64,000 bases of DNA from Silene conica (taxonomy: Eukaryota; Streptophyta; Magnoliopsida; Caryophyllales; Caryophyllaceae): the NCBI GenBank assembly GCA_029255685.2, contig CM055317.2, positions 70,421,460 through 70,485,459 of the forward strand, given 5' to 3'. Shown here one piece after another: positions 52,762-63,668 of the stretch (its first letter is position 1; each line of letters opens with the position of its first letter). The translations under genes were made by a program, and so were the position numbers. The notes under the pieces were generated by a model. That model ran no database searches and was not told the origin of the DNA. It saw only the letters and a program-made list of their open reading frames with translations.

Positions 52762-55656
52762 TGTAAAACCCCTCGCGAAAGCGGAAATATAAACACATAA
52801 AAAGTACCAAAAATGCAGCGGAAATTAAAACTTTTTGAAGTAAACTAAACAACATGCGAGAAGTCTTAAACTGAAACTGGAAACAGAACTGATATGAACA
52901 ACAATAGATAAGTAGCAGTTCTAAGTATCAAACCGAAAGATAAATACAAGGCCTGGGATGGAACATCCCTACAGGCACCAAAACAAATGTATCAAACTAC
53001 GAGTCCAGCTAAACGATATAAGGGTAAGTCATGATGACAGGATCATCGCTCGCTAGCTCTCGTGAACCCTGCTCCAACCAGCATGTACCTACACACATGA
53101 AAACATGTACGCCACAATCAGTGGGGAGTGACTAGAGTTCTCTTAGCCACCTTTTGTGACAACACGTAACACATAAAACAATACAGAATACTCCAACATA
53201 TAACAACATGTGAAGCATAAACATCTCATCATCTAATCTCTTGCCATCATGCGATTACGGTGCACGGCTCTCAACCAACTTCATAAACAATTAGGAAGGA
53301 GAGCCGGTTTCCCTACTGGTTACCCAGTCGGGGGGTCTTTCAATCCAACTATTTATGAAACCAAACCAAGAGTCATCCAATGCCTTGGATGATTTAACCA
53401 CAATCAAATAAACATCAATAACTCATCATGCATATCTGACACTGTACCATCATCAAGGCAAGCAGATAAAACATCCATAACACTAGTAACGGGTCCAGAG
53501 GTGAACTTAACACATATCCCATTACTACACTATGTCGGGTCCAGAGGTGAACTTAACACATATCCCAACATACAATACAAGTAAGGGTCCAGAGGTGAAC
53601 TTAACACATATCCCTAAACTTACAATCATGAAAAGGGTCCAGAGGTGAACTCAACACATATCCCTAATCATCCAAAAGCAAAGGGTCCAGAGGTGAACTC
53701 AACACATATCCCTAATCATCCAAAAGCAAAGGGTCCAGAGGTGAGCTTAACACATATCCCAATGCTACAAACATGTATTGGGTCCAGAGGTGAACTTAAC
53801 ACATATCCCAATACGCAGTCACCGCACAACGGGTCCAGAGGTGAGCTTAACACATATCCCGTGTACGACAACCGATCACGTGTCAGGTCTAGAGGTGAGC
53901 TTAACACATATCCTGACACGCCCAAGCAAAACACGTAACGGGTCCAGAGGTGAGCTTAACACATATCCCGTCACGCGACATATAAAACACGTAGTGGGTC
54001 CAGAGGTGAGCTTAACACATATCCCACCACGCGACAACCAATGTAACCACTAACATCCAAAGGTAGAAACTAACCTATAGTTCTAACTTCTTAAACCTCT
54101 AATCAACACTTAATTGATCCCGGGAACTAAGACGAGGGAGAGCCGGTTTCGCTTTCGGTTACCCGACCGGGGGATCTCTATCCTCACTCCATTCCCGAAC
54201 CCAATTTAGTGTTGCCCATCCTCCGGGGACCTCAAATATACATCACGGGTATACAAAACGAGTTTCAATCAAAACCGATCAACCGTTTAAAAGTTACACG
54301 CGAAAACGACCCAAAACAGCCTTCAGGGATTCCCAGCCGGTCGGCCGGCTGGTGATCCCTCAGCCTATGCCCTTTTCAAAACAATGGAACATCACAAAGG
54401 ACTCCCAGCCGGTCGGCAGGTAGCCGGTCGGCCGGCTGGGACTCCATTTCCCTAGCCTTCTCTATTTCGCAAACCAACCCATATGCACTCCCAGCCGGCT
54501 GGCAGGCGGCCGGTCTGCCGGCTGGGCTCCCTTTCTTCCTAAGTTTTCGCAAAACATACACAATACAAAATGACTACCAGCCGGTCGGCAGGCAGCCGGT
54601 CGGCCGGCTGGCAGTCCAAGGCCAAGTTCTTCAAAAATACGAAAACATACAATACGCACTCCCAGCCGGTCGACCGGCGGCCGGTCGGTCGACCGGCTCA
54701 GAGAGCCTGTTCGCAAAATCGTGATTTTCAGACCATAAGAAATCATCACAATTCGACATACAAACTTCAAAATCGCTACATATGATGTTTACCCAACATT
54801 ACTAATCATCAAATACGACTTATCTACCAGCAAACAAGTCCCATAACAATCCTCAAACGAATTTAACAAGTATCCGTCGCAAAATATTAAAAACTGAAAA
54901 TGAACTTAAGAACACATAACAACATCTTAGAGCATGAATTCTTCACATATTAAACATCCTAAACATGTTACTAAGTCCTTTGAACAATGAACATTAATAA
55001 AAATCAGAAGCTAACACAAGAATCACAACAAGAGTGCTAATATACACATAAAGGCCGAGTTATCTCATTATCGTCACCTTTCAAGCTTTTCCGGCTAAAG
55101 ATCCTCCTCAACCAAGTAGCTATCGACCTCCGGATCGTCTAAGCCCACTCCTACAAACAAAGAAACGGATTTTAGGACTCAAAAACGGAATTAAGAGAAA
55201 ACAGTCCAATTTTCGAGTTTAAGGATTTACAAAAAGAAAGTGATAGATGGCTTGGAAATCGAATGAGGATTCCGAAAATGATATTTTTACCTTGATTTGA
55301 TCGACGGATGATGAAGAATTTATCAAAAGAAGGAGAAATAAAATGGTGGTTTGAGAGGAATTGTTTTTACAGTGAAAAGAGTTGTGAGGAAGATGATATG
55401 TCGACAAAGGGGATTTTAAGGGTTTAAGTAAACTGTCCTTTCCGTATTATGAAACGGGTTAGGAAAGTAGAACGGATATTTAAGTCGGGAACTTAACCTT
55501 GCCAAGCTTGTATTCGTCTTAAGGACTTGAGGTTCTTAAGACGGATCTTACTTATTAAATTAAAATCTTTCGAAATAAATTATTAAAATATTATTTTATT
55601 ATATAAAATAATTTAAAACGCTTAAATTAGATTTTACGAAAATACGGGATGTTACA
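52762..55656 (-). repeat. 5' LTR of gypsy C
   Basis: TGTAAAACCCCTCGCG to GGGATGTTACA, 2895 bp. It has eleven stem-loop units (53485-54031). One unit, with CTCAACACATATCCCTAATC, is an exact local duplicate of its neighbour. The first CCAGCCGG hairpin is shorter than in the other LTR. The hairpin arrays lie at 53485-54031 and 54326-54699. Confidence 0.9.
53485..54031. repeat. Stem-loop array, constant loop, variable stems (LTR 2)
   Basis: Eleven units as in LTR 1. Three units have better pairing than in LTR 1, e.g. GTATTGGG with CCCAATAC and TAGTGGG with CCCACCA. The 5' LTR therefore seems closer to the ancestral pairing. Confidence 0.85.
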
Positions 55657-55988
55657 CATCCCTAATTCGGAGAGATTCCTCCATTCTATTTATCTCATCT
55701 GGGGTGTACTTAATATCTGTTCATAACAAAGTAAGACCATCATTCTAAACCTGCTGATATGTAATGGATGGTTATGATACTGGATAGATAAATTAGAACT
55801 CTGAAATAACAGAAAAGACCAAGGTTTGAGGATAAAAGTATCAGAAATGGAACGCTTTTCATAGAAAAAATCCTTATTAAACGCCTCATAATCAATATCA
55901 GCATGACCCAAAGATACATGCGGCTTTACAATATCTTAGTGCAAACCCGCCTTACAAGAGACTTTTGCGACAGAATTACCTTACAAAG
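55657..55988 (-). pseudogene. Host gene, exon cut by gypsy C, and neighbouring intron/exon
   Basis: After the acceptor GAACAG the exon 55716-55657 reads IKYTPDEINRMEESLRIRD and is cut by gypsy C. It resumes at 47592. 55717-55983 may hold another exon (DIVKPHVSLGHADIDYEAF near 55935-55870) or intron. I do not recognise the protein and cannot fix the splice chain. Confidence 0.5.
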
Positions 55989-56549
55989 TGTCACGATCCG
56001 ATACTTTTGCCGGATCGTGGTGCGCACCCTTGCCCGACTCTAGGGCAAGAATGTAAGCAACAAGGGTCTCGTACTAGTGAGGGATCGCCCACTAGCACGT
56101 ATCTCGGGTCTCGGGGTGTGTGTCGGGAATCCTAGTCACGATTATCAACTTCCGGCACACGAATGCAATAAAAGTAAGCAATACGATTATTGAAAGCAAT
56201 AAGAAAGTATAAACAAGCTTAATGATGAGAAGCGGTTTTTCATTGACTAGCACCTCTCATAGAGGCAAATTTGATATTTCTCATCTTGTAGCAGTGAACA
56301 TTAACATTGCAGAATAGGTATACGTTTTCTAAACTCCTAAAAACGTACCTTAAACTAAAAACAAGACTCCCATCTTTCAACACGCAGGAAGTAGACTTGG
56401 AGTACTAAATGATACAAAAAACTAGAAATGAAAATACAAAAGCGAAATAAGAAATCTAAAGGTTCGAAGTGAATGGACCGCGCGCGCAAATTCTTGGCTA
56501 TGAGGCTAGATTTGCGGCTATTTGCGGCTAAAATCTGCGGGTCCTTACA
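55989..56549 (-). repeat. 3' LTR of element D
   Basis: 561 bp, starting TGTCACGATCCG. The start holds two hairpins: CACGATCCG (55992-56000) with CGGATCGTG (56011-56019), and CTTGCCC (56029-56035) with GGGCAAG (56043-56049). Confidence 0.9.
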
Positions 56550-56560
56550 TTCTCCCCCAC

Positions 56561-58051
56561 CTAATCTGTTGTCGCCCTCGGCAACATAAAAATCTCGAAC
56601 GGTGTTTTAGTGAGACATCCTTGGTGAGCTGTGGTCGTCCATGCTATGTTGAGGTTTGGCTTTCTCTCCAGTTCGGCTCGTAGATAGTCTTCGGTCCACA
56701 TTATGATCGGATTCCATGTCCCGTCAAAGATAGAGTGTAACTCCTTGATAGTGAGACATCCAAACATCATGTCCTCCAAATTAATCACTCGCCCGGGGTC
56801 ATTCTTGAAAGTCTCTGTCATCGGTGTTCGATGCTTTCTCAACCAGACCTTCACCTTGTTCATCTCCACTTCAGTACCTGCGTTCAAGGGAAAGTGAGTT
56901 CTCCAGGACGTCGAATCCGCATTTCGACGCGGCCCCCTGATGGTACAAGGCCTTCTCACTTGGGTCTCGCGACCTCCATTGTCTACCTTCCTGCGAGGTG
57001 GTAGACTCTTGTTATTCCTCCCAGGCCACTTAGCAGCGTCGTTAACCTGGGTCTTGCTTGCCTCTGGTTCAGCTGAACCTTTGGCCTTTCTCTCGGTTGG
57101 CCCTCCTCGTATCGGCGTTGGTATCACCCTCATTGCCGAAATACGATGGTCCCCTTTGTCCTCGTCCGCCTCTACAGTCTTCACTACAAAAGACCCCATC
57201 AATAACATTGATCCATCACTCGGCTTCAACACCACTGATGCTCTCTGAAACAACTGCATCCCGAGTACTAACTTGAAGTCATCCAACGGAACGGTAGTGA
57301 AGTCGAGCTCTTCTGCCCATTCACCTACCTGGACCGCGGCCTTCTTAGCCATTCCTTGGATACGTCTCGCCTTTCCATTAACAGGCTTCAAGAAACTATT
57401 AACGTCGCTCAGAACCAATCCCAGTCGGTTGGCTTCCTCTTTCGTCACTAGGTTGTGGGTGGCTCCCGAGTCGATCAACGCTCGTGCCTTCCTCCCGTTC
57501 ACCTTCAAGTCCACGTACATGAGCCCCGTGGATTTCTGTACGTGGGTTTCATCCAGCTTCCCCATCGCACATATCCTTTGGAGTGAGCCCATTTGTGGTT
57601 GCTCCTCCTCGTCGCTGGAATCTTCTTCATACTCTTGATGATAGCCGGCTACTGCCTCATCAAGGCGTTCTTGAGCCCCTTTTGGCATGTTCTGAAACAT
57701 CGCGCTGAACTGAGCCTTGTTGGGACACTCGACCATCTTATGGGGACCTTTACACACAAAACACGCAAACGGCTTCTTCGTTGCGGACGTAGCAGAATTT
57801 CCCACTTTCGAAGACGAGCTTGTGGGCGAGTTTCCGTTACTCCCCGATCGAGCTTGACTCCCTTGTGTGTAGAACCGACTACTCCCAACCGAAACTGAGC
57901 TGGCTTGCGGTTTCTTTCCATTAGTCCCATGAGACGAACCAGTATTCTCCGCTGGTGTCACATCTCGAGGTGCCTCTCGCTCCCCGTGAAAGTCGAGGAG
58001 TCGTTCCGCGGCAGATATTGCTGCAGACAGCGTCTTCGGATTCTGCCTCAT
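56561..58051 (-). pseudogene. Element D gag C-terminus, zinc knuckle, protease, integrase tail
   Basis: Zinc knuckle CFVCKGPHKMVEC, then aspartic protease ARALIDSGATHNLVTK, then a linker, ending AWTTTAHQGCLTKTPFEIFM, which resembles the end of a gypsy integrase core (H-x-T/L-x-K-T-P-F-E). RT, RNase H and most of integrase have been lost in frame, so the protein is a gag-protease with a short integrase tail. A TGA at 58067-58069 separates it from the gag core, in the same frame. Confidence 0.75.
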
Positions 58052-58066
58052 TACCTCTTGTTGAGC

Positions 58067-58857
58067 TCACCACTTCAATCCGTCGATGAACTCGAATGTT
58101 CGGTCCGTCTCGGTCCTCTCGGTAATCTCGAGCATGCACGCCAAGAATTCCCTCACATAATCTCGGATAGATTTGGTGTGCTTCACCTCCTTCAGCTTCT
58201 TCCGAGCAACGAACTCAGTGTTCTCGGGATAGAAGTGATCCTTCAAAATCCTCTTGAAGTCAGCCCACGATGTCACCGTAATCGTGCCCGCCTCCATTTC
58301 CTTGTATCTAGCCCTCCACCACATCTTGGCATCATCCGTCAAGTACATGCTGGCTGTGTCGACTTTCCCTGCCTCATCGAGTCCACTTACTCGGAAGTAT
58401 TGCTCCATGTCGAAAACGAAGTTGTCGACAGCTTTCGAATCCCTCGCCCCATCGTAGTATAGGTACGAGGTTGAGGCGCTTTCACCTTACGGGCCCCCGA
58501 AAATTTTCCGTCGTTGGCCACGGCTTTCATGAGCGTGGCGCAAGTATTCTCGAGCTCATCGATTTTTCGGTGGAGGTGAGTAATTTCTTCCACTCGATCA
58601 TCGGGAATTGCACTAACGATCGCTAGGGTCCGGGTCTCCATCCCGACCATTGCCGACTCAAGGCTACTAACCGTCTTTTCCAACTCCTCGAGGCTCTCTC
58701 CCATTCGGATTACGATGCCCTCAAGTTTCGGGAGTTTATTATCAAACGCATCTTCGAGGTAGCACATCCGCTCTTCCATCGTCTTGCCCATTTTGTCGAT
58801 AACGATGAACAAATGCGGCAAGCAGAAACCCGTCCGAAGATCGAGCTCTGATACCAA
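58067..58857 (-). pseudogene. Element D gag N-terminus and core
   Basis: 58857-58387: a coiled-coil N-terminus (EERMCYLEDAFDNKLPKLEG, VEEITHLHRKIDELEN). Near 58440 the frame changes. 58408-58067 holds the gag core (EQYFRVSGLDEAGKVDTASM, WWRARYKEMEAG, FYPENTEFVARKKL) and ends FIDGLKW-stop. One frame change and one stop separate the gag parts, so this copy is defective. Confidence 0.75.
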
Positions 58858-58858
58858 A

Positions 58859-59428
58859 TGTCACGATCCGGTACTTTTGCCGAATCGTGGTGCGCACCCT
58901 TGCCCGACTCTAGGGCAAGAATGTAAGCAACAAGGGTCTCGTACTAGTGAGTGTCTGAGGGATCGCCCACTAGCACGTATCTTGGGTCTCGGTGTATGTG
59001 TCGGGAATCCTAGTCACGATTATCAACGTCCGGCACACGAATGCAATAAAAGTAAGCAATACGATTATTGAAAGCAATAAGAAAGTATAAACAAGCTTAA
59101 TGATGAGAAGCGGTTTTTCATTGACTAGCACCTCTCATAGAGGTAAATTTGATATTTCTCATCTTGTAGCAGTGAACGTTAACATTGCAGAATAGGTATA
59201 CGTTTTCTAAACTCCTAAAAACGTACCTTAAACTAAAAACGAGACTCCAATCTTTCAACACGCAGGAAGTAGACTTGGAGTACTAAATGATACAAAAAAA
59301 CTAGAAATGAAAATACAAAAGCGAAATAAGAAATCTAAAGGTTCGAAGTGAAAGGACCGTGCGCGCAAATTCTTGGCTATGAGGCTAGATTTGCGGCTAT
59401 TTGCGGCTAAAATCTGCGGGTCCTTACA
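58859..59428 (-). repeat. 5' LTR of element D
   Basis: 570 bp, differing from the 3' LTR by a small indel (GTGTCTGAGG near 58951) and a few substitutions, one of them (CGAATCGTG) in the first hairpin arm. Confidence 0.9.
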
Positions 59429-59930
59429 CAAAGGAAGGGGATCCTTTAATAGTAGGCGGAGTTCCTCTGGTTTTAGATGGGGTATCTCTGATCGTGGCTC
59501 TAACAGCTAAACAATTAAAGAGAATACATGAACTTTGTATTTTCGATTCGGAAGATTGATACGGTCCATGGTCTGTCCAGCTGCAAACAAACAAATCATT
59601 CAACACTTTGGGCCCTTTGGCCACACTATGCTATAATCACTTACAAAATTTCAGAATGGACCTATTTCAAATTTGGATTTGGATCAATTTACTTGTTTGC
59701 CAAACTTACTAGATTTGGATTTGGAAATCCAACCAAATCCAAGTAAGCCTAAAATAACCACATTTGAAATCCACCCTCCAACCCCCTCATTTCCAAATTC
59801 TTATTTTACTTTGCTATTTAATGTTCTTCGAATACATATATGAAATAAATACAAATTTATTTCACATTGTGTATTTGAAGAACTAAGGGGAATTGCTGCC
59901 CAATTTTTTTTTCCTCATTAATAAATCAGA
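59429..59930 (-). other. Host exon remnant and AT-rich flank
   Basis: On the minus strand 59506-59434 reads EPRSEIPHLKPEELRLLLKD, then PLPL, before the element D site and a GTAAGG donor. This looks like a host exon of the gene at 47382-55716, but the phases do not join simply. 59640-59930 holds TTTGGATTTGG-type repeats and nothing else. Confidence 0.4.
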
Positions 59931-60204
59931 AATCGGTCGCTAATTTAGCAACTGATGTTGGTTGCTAATTTAGCAACTGATGGCGGTCGCTAATTTAGCT
60001 ACTGTGTCGGTCGCTAATTTAGCGACCATCATCGGTCGCCCGTCTTATTTTTTTCAGTCGCTAAAATTGGCGACCAAAATCGGTCGCTAAAAGCGACCAT
60101 ACCTTGCGACTAAGGGCGGGCGACTGGACTTGGTCGCTAAAATAGGAAGGGCGACTGAAAACGGTCGCTATTTTCGGTCGCAAATGGAAGTATTTGTTGT
60201 AGTG
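59931..60204 (-). mobile_element. CACTA (En/Spm) element end
   Basis: On the minus strand the end reads CACTACAACAAATAC at 60204, the CACTA terminus. Inside, GGTCGCTAAATTAGCGACC-type subterminal words repeat in both orientations. The other end was not found, so it is truncated. In the LTP gene 2 flank the corresponding DNA (11893, CTTTTATTATAAAA) lacks it. Confidence 0.8.
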
Positions 60205-60246
60205 TTTATTATAAAAGTATTTGAGTGATCCTGTTTTAACATAAAA

Positions 60247-61306
60247 CTAGTGTTAAACCCGTGCAAAATTGCACGGGTATATTTTTAGAAAAAATATGGT
60301 GGATAATTAATATTACCGAATAGTGTCAATAATACGTAAATATTGTGCATTCAATTTCTATTATATTGATAATACGTTAAAATGCACATGAAAATAATAA
60401 TGGTATTTATATATCCATTCTTTTATTGTTTTTTTAAAATCAATATAGATGTTATTTCAAGGTTTATTTTGTACCGTTATGTTTATGATTTGATTTCGCA
60501 AAATATATAAATTTGTACACTATTATTGGTTGTTATATTAAAATATTATGTTATTTTTATTGTTTTTTAATTTAGTATTGTCGCTTTTTCTTCGATTGCA
60601 AAAATGCACGGGTATATTTAACCGGTATACTTTTAAGAACATCGATATAATATATCGATATATTGTGTATTGTAATTATTTATTGGAATTTTTTAACTTT
60701 ACTCAATGTTGTTTTTAAATTTAGTATTGTCGCTTTGCAAAAATGCACCGGTATATTTAACGGGTATACTCTTGCCAGAAATTAAAATTTTATGTTTATG
60801 AATTTGTATAAAAAATGTTACGTAATATTTCTTAAACTACGTTATCAGGTATTTATTTAGAATTTCAGACGGTTATTTCTTAGGAAATTCATAAATGAAA
60901 TTGCGGTTTATTCTAAAATTTTAATACCATAAACCGTTTTAATGTTAAAACAGTTGTGCAAATTATTAATTATCCACAGGTATATTCAATCCCACTATTA
61001 ATCATTACGTAAAATTTACGGTTTATTTTTGTAAAATCAAAATAGTCGTGCAAATGAATTGCGCAATTTTACACGAGTTTTTCGTAAAATTTCATGTTTA
61101 CGAATTTATATAAAAATTGTTACGTAATATTTCTTAAACTACGATATCAGGTATATATTTAGAATTTCAGGCGGTTATTTCCTAGGAAATTCATAAAAGA
61201 AATTGCGGGACCCACCTGAGAGAATTAAAAAAAAAAAATCACAATTGCATTGATGACGTGGCGCGTCGAGGGCTTCTGAAATGATTTAGTAATTATATAG
61301 ATAAGA
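60247..61306 (-). mobile_element. Non-autonomous Helitron
   Basis: Minus strand: starts TCTTATCTATATAATTAC at 61306 and ends with a hairpin ACCCGTGCAA/TTGCACGGGT (60278-60257), a short spacer and CTAG (60250-60247). It sits between A and T, without duplication. The paralogous flank of LTP gene 2 (11935) runs through this point as AACATAAAATGGAAC. 1060 bp, no Rep/helicase ORF. Inside, the TGCAC-GGTATATTTAAC motif is repeated at 60600 and 60735. Confidence 0.8.
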
Positions 61307-61687
61307 TGAAATTTGTGACACTATGCATTGATTTGAGAGATAGATTAAGGTCATGTTCTTTTGGGTTAAACTGTAGTAACTGAACTGAATTAAACTGAAC
61401 TAAGAATTAATTTGTGAAAAGAAAAAGTAAACCGAACTGATCTAAATGAAGTTAAATTGAATTGAACTAAACGAAGCTAAAATAAACCAAGTTGAGCTGA
61501 AAAGAGGTGAATTGAAACGAAATAAATTGAAATTAAGTTAAAAAAAAAATTGTCTAAATCTACCAAAAAAAACTCTGCATTAATTTCAAAGGGGGGCTAA
61601 ATCTACCTAAAAATAATAAAAACATTGCATTAATTTAAGGTAGACTAAATCTACCCAAAAACAATAAAAACACACTAAAATATACAC
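61307..61687. other. Upstream flank of LTP gene 4
   Basis: Matches 11940-12320 closely: GACACTATGCATTGATTTGAG, pentamer repeats of ACTGAATTAAACTG type, and GGTAGACTAAATCTACC blocks. No gene. Confidence 0.7.
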
Positions 61688-61697
61688 TATATATAAA
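61688..61697 (+). promoter_or_regulatory. TATA box of LTP gene 4
   Basis: TATATATAAA, at the same place as in the two other copies, about 105 bases before the ATG. Confidence 0.65.
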
Positions 61698-61801
61698 ATT
61701 AACTAGAAGTTAACAAGGATGTAGTCACCAACTTACCATTAAAAACAATAACCAAAAACACAAGAACAAGATACAAATTTTTAACTAAGATTAATTAAAT
61801 T

Positions 61802-62128
61802 ATGGAGATTAAGGCAAAGAACACAACAAGCTTAATCTTAGTAATTAACATGTTAATTGTTGTAGGGGCTTTAATAATGCAAGGTGTTAATGGACAACAA
61901 GGAACCATGATATGTAATGTACCAGCAGAAAAGTTTGAGGTATGTTTACCAGCTATGAAGGGCTCAAACCCGCCACCTCCGACCAAGGATTGTTGTACTT
62001 TAATTAAGAGTTGTGATCAAAAGTGTTTGTGTTCTTATTCTACTTCTCCTATTTTGCCTCGATATGGAATTGAACCAAAGCTTTTCTTAGCGATTTTTGG
62101 CAAATGTGGCCTTTCGGATTGCTCTTAG
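61802..62128 (+). CDS. DIR1-like secreted lipid-transfer protein, gene 4
   Basis: Single exon, 108 residues, intact. Signal peptide LILVINMLIVVGALIM with likely cleavage after VNG. Cysteine order as in gene 1: C at 38 and 48, CC at 64-65, an extra one at 71, CxC at 75-77, then two near the end (KCGLSDC). PPPP precedes the CC pair. It is closest to broken gene 2 by nucleotide sequence, and the two share promoter-side DNA. Helitrons lie on both sides of the gene (60247-61306 and from 62342). Expected secreted lipid-binding protein; a substrate cannot be told. Confidence 0.85.
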   Translation: MEIKAKNTTSLILVINMLIVVGALIMQGVNGQQGTMICNVPAEKFEVCLPAMKGSNPPPPTKDCCTLIKSCDQKCLCSYSTSPILPRYGIEPKLFLAIFGKCGLSDCS

Positions 62129-62341
62129 ACTATCTTGATTCCCATTCTGACGAAAAATCAGCTTTAAATGTTAAGCTGATAATCTTATTAATGTTATTCT
62201 GAAATCAATAAAATAATTGTTTCTTATTTATATGAATAAATTGATAATATAATTTTATACCAGTTGCTTGATAACTTGTTAATGCAATTATTTGTTTGTA
62301 TCGCTAGATGTGAATACATCGATCATGCCTTTATGACCATA

Positions 62342-63465
62342 CTAGTTTTACGCCCGTGCAAAAAATGCACGGTTTTAATTTTATAAAAATTAAAAAAACA
62401 AAAAAGAAGGAATAAATTTAAGAAAAGTATTATTTTAATAATACCGTTATACTAATATAAAATGTAAACATAATTTATAAACTTAACTTAGATATATTTA
62501 AAAATAACGCATTAGCTCGACATTATAAAAATACAAAAATTCTGGTTTAAAACATATCAAATATATACAAAATTAATAAGACAAAACAATAGCATTATGC
62601 ATAAAAAAAGTAAAATATTTGTCCTATATATCTAATGGTTGAAATTAACTTGTTTTAAACTTAAAACGAATAATAGCCAGTAAACCTATGCATAGATCTG
62701 AAAATTATATTTACAGTTTATATATATCCCAAGTTTTTAACTATCCCAATTACCCCAAATAATTCTTGGCCGACCCTATAACTGCCAAAATAAAATTCGA
62801 CCATATAATATAAACTTCGGTCATCTAACTATCCAAAAAAAACTCTGACCACCACCATATATGAGATTAATTTTTAACACATGCAAAATAATTATTCAAA
62901 ATTTTTGTTTTCGATAATTAATTTTAATTGATTTTTTTTGTTCATATCATCAAGATATTATAATCTAGATTCCGTATTAAATTTGGGGTAAAATTATATG
63001 AATTTATTTATCTATATTTTACTAATTTACCAATTAATTACCAGGTGTATGTCTCTTATTAGTATGCATTGAGTCCAATTGATAATTGCCAGCTATTAAA
63101 CTTTATATAGTGAGTATAACAAAGTGAAGGATTTTATGTTCGTTCATTTGATAAAACTATATCCGCCTCACCTTACTTTAACTCACGGCTCTGCCTTTTT
63201 TTCATTTGATTGTTAATTAATGCTTAACGCAAGATAAGGAATCAAATGAAAAATTAGTTTTCTCCGTCAAATATATAATACAGATTGTTATTTTGAATAT
63301 TTATTGTTACAATTTTTATCTTTTTTCTTCATTATTTTTATATTATATATGTATTTTTTTCATTTTTTGGGCACTTTAATTTGATATAAATTATGTGTTC
63401 AAAATATACTACCTTTAAAAAATTTTGCTATCCGTTTTTCAACTTTAATTTTATAATTTTTGTTT
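62342..63465. mobile_element. Second Helitron-like end and AT-rich DNA
   Basis: At 62342 the flank of LTP gene 4 changes, after GACCATA, to CTAGTTTTACGCCCGTGCA, with hairpin CCGTGCA/TGCACGG (62354-62371). This is the same end type as the Helitron at 60247, again after an A. In the gene 2 flank the DNA continues GACCATATTAGTAGACG. The other end was not found before 64000. The rest to 63465 is AT-rich with no gene. Confidence 0.6.
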
Positions 63466-63481
63466 TTTGTTGTTTATCTTT

Positions 63482-63652
63482 TTTTTTTTTTTTGTAAAAA
63501 GGTATAATTATTTTTATTCATCCACATGGGAAAAAAAAGAATACTGATTACAAAGAAATAACCCCTTAAGCCTAAAAAGAAAGACCCTTAACAACGTTAT
63601 ACAACTAATTATCTATGACAAACTTGTGCATCAATGAAATACTAACATTATA
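63482..63652 (-). mobile_element. Very short 5'-truncated LINE-type insertion
   Basis: Exact 16-bp duplication TTTGTTGTTTATCTTT (63466-63481, 63653-63668) and a poly(T) run at the left end. About 171 bp with no ORF. The poly(A) end and the long duplication point to LINE machinery. Confidence 0.7.
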
Positions 63653-63668
63653 TTTGTTGTTTATCTTT

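Larger units (their letters stand above)
47593..55656 (-). mobile_element. Gypsy retrotransposon C, internally deleted (Tekay/Del-like)
   Basis: Minus-strand Ty3/gypsy element: LTRs 47593-50469 (2877 bp) and 52762-55656 (2895 bp), and only 2292 bp of internal DNA. Gag, protease and the first part of RT are present. RT then jumps into the C-terminal integrase region ([19 protein letters not shown], then VKILWR), so most of RT, RNase H and integrase are deleted. LTRs are nearly alike, differing mainly in copy number of internal hairpin repeats. No 5-bp target duplication is seen (flanks GCTTC and CATCC). It lies inside a host exon. Confidence 0.9.
55989..59428 (-). mobile_element. Small LTR element D with gag and protease only (TR-GAG-like)
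   Basis: Minus-strand gypsy-type element, 3440 bp, TSD CAAAG (55984-55988, 59429-59433), LTRs 55989-56549 and 58859-59428, PBS TGGTATCAGAGC (58857-58846) and a C-rich (minus G-rich) polypurine tract at 56551-56561. No reverse transcriptase or integrase core. Elements keeping gag but no polymerase are known in plants as TR-GAG. The site abuts what looks like a host exon end (GTAAGG follows). Confidence 0.9.

Noticed and set aside
48316..54031. Repeat units with different spacers look like a CRISPR array
   Set aside because: This is a plant LTR, units occur in both LTRs, the so-called spacers pair with each other across the constant part, and no cas gene is near.
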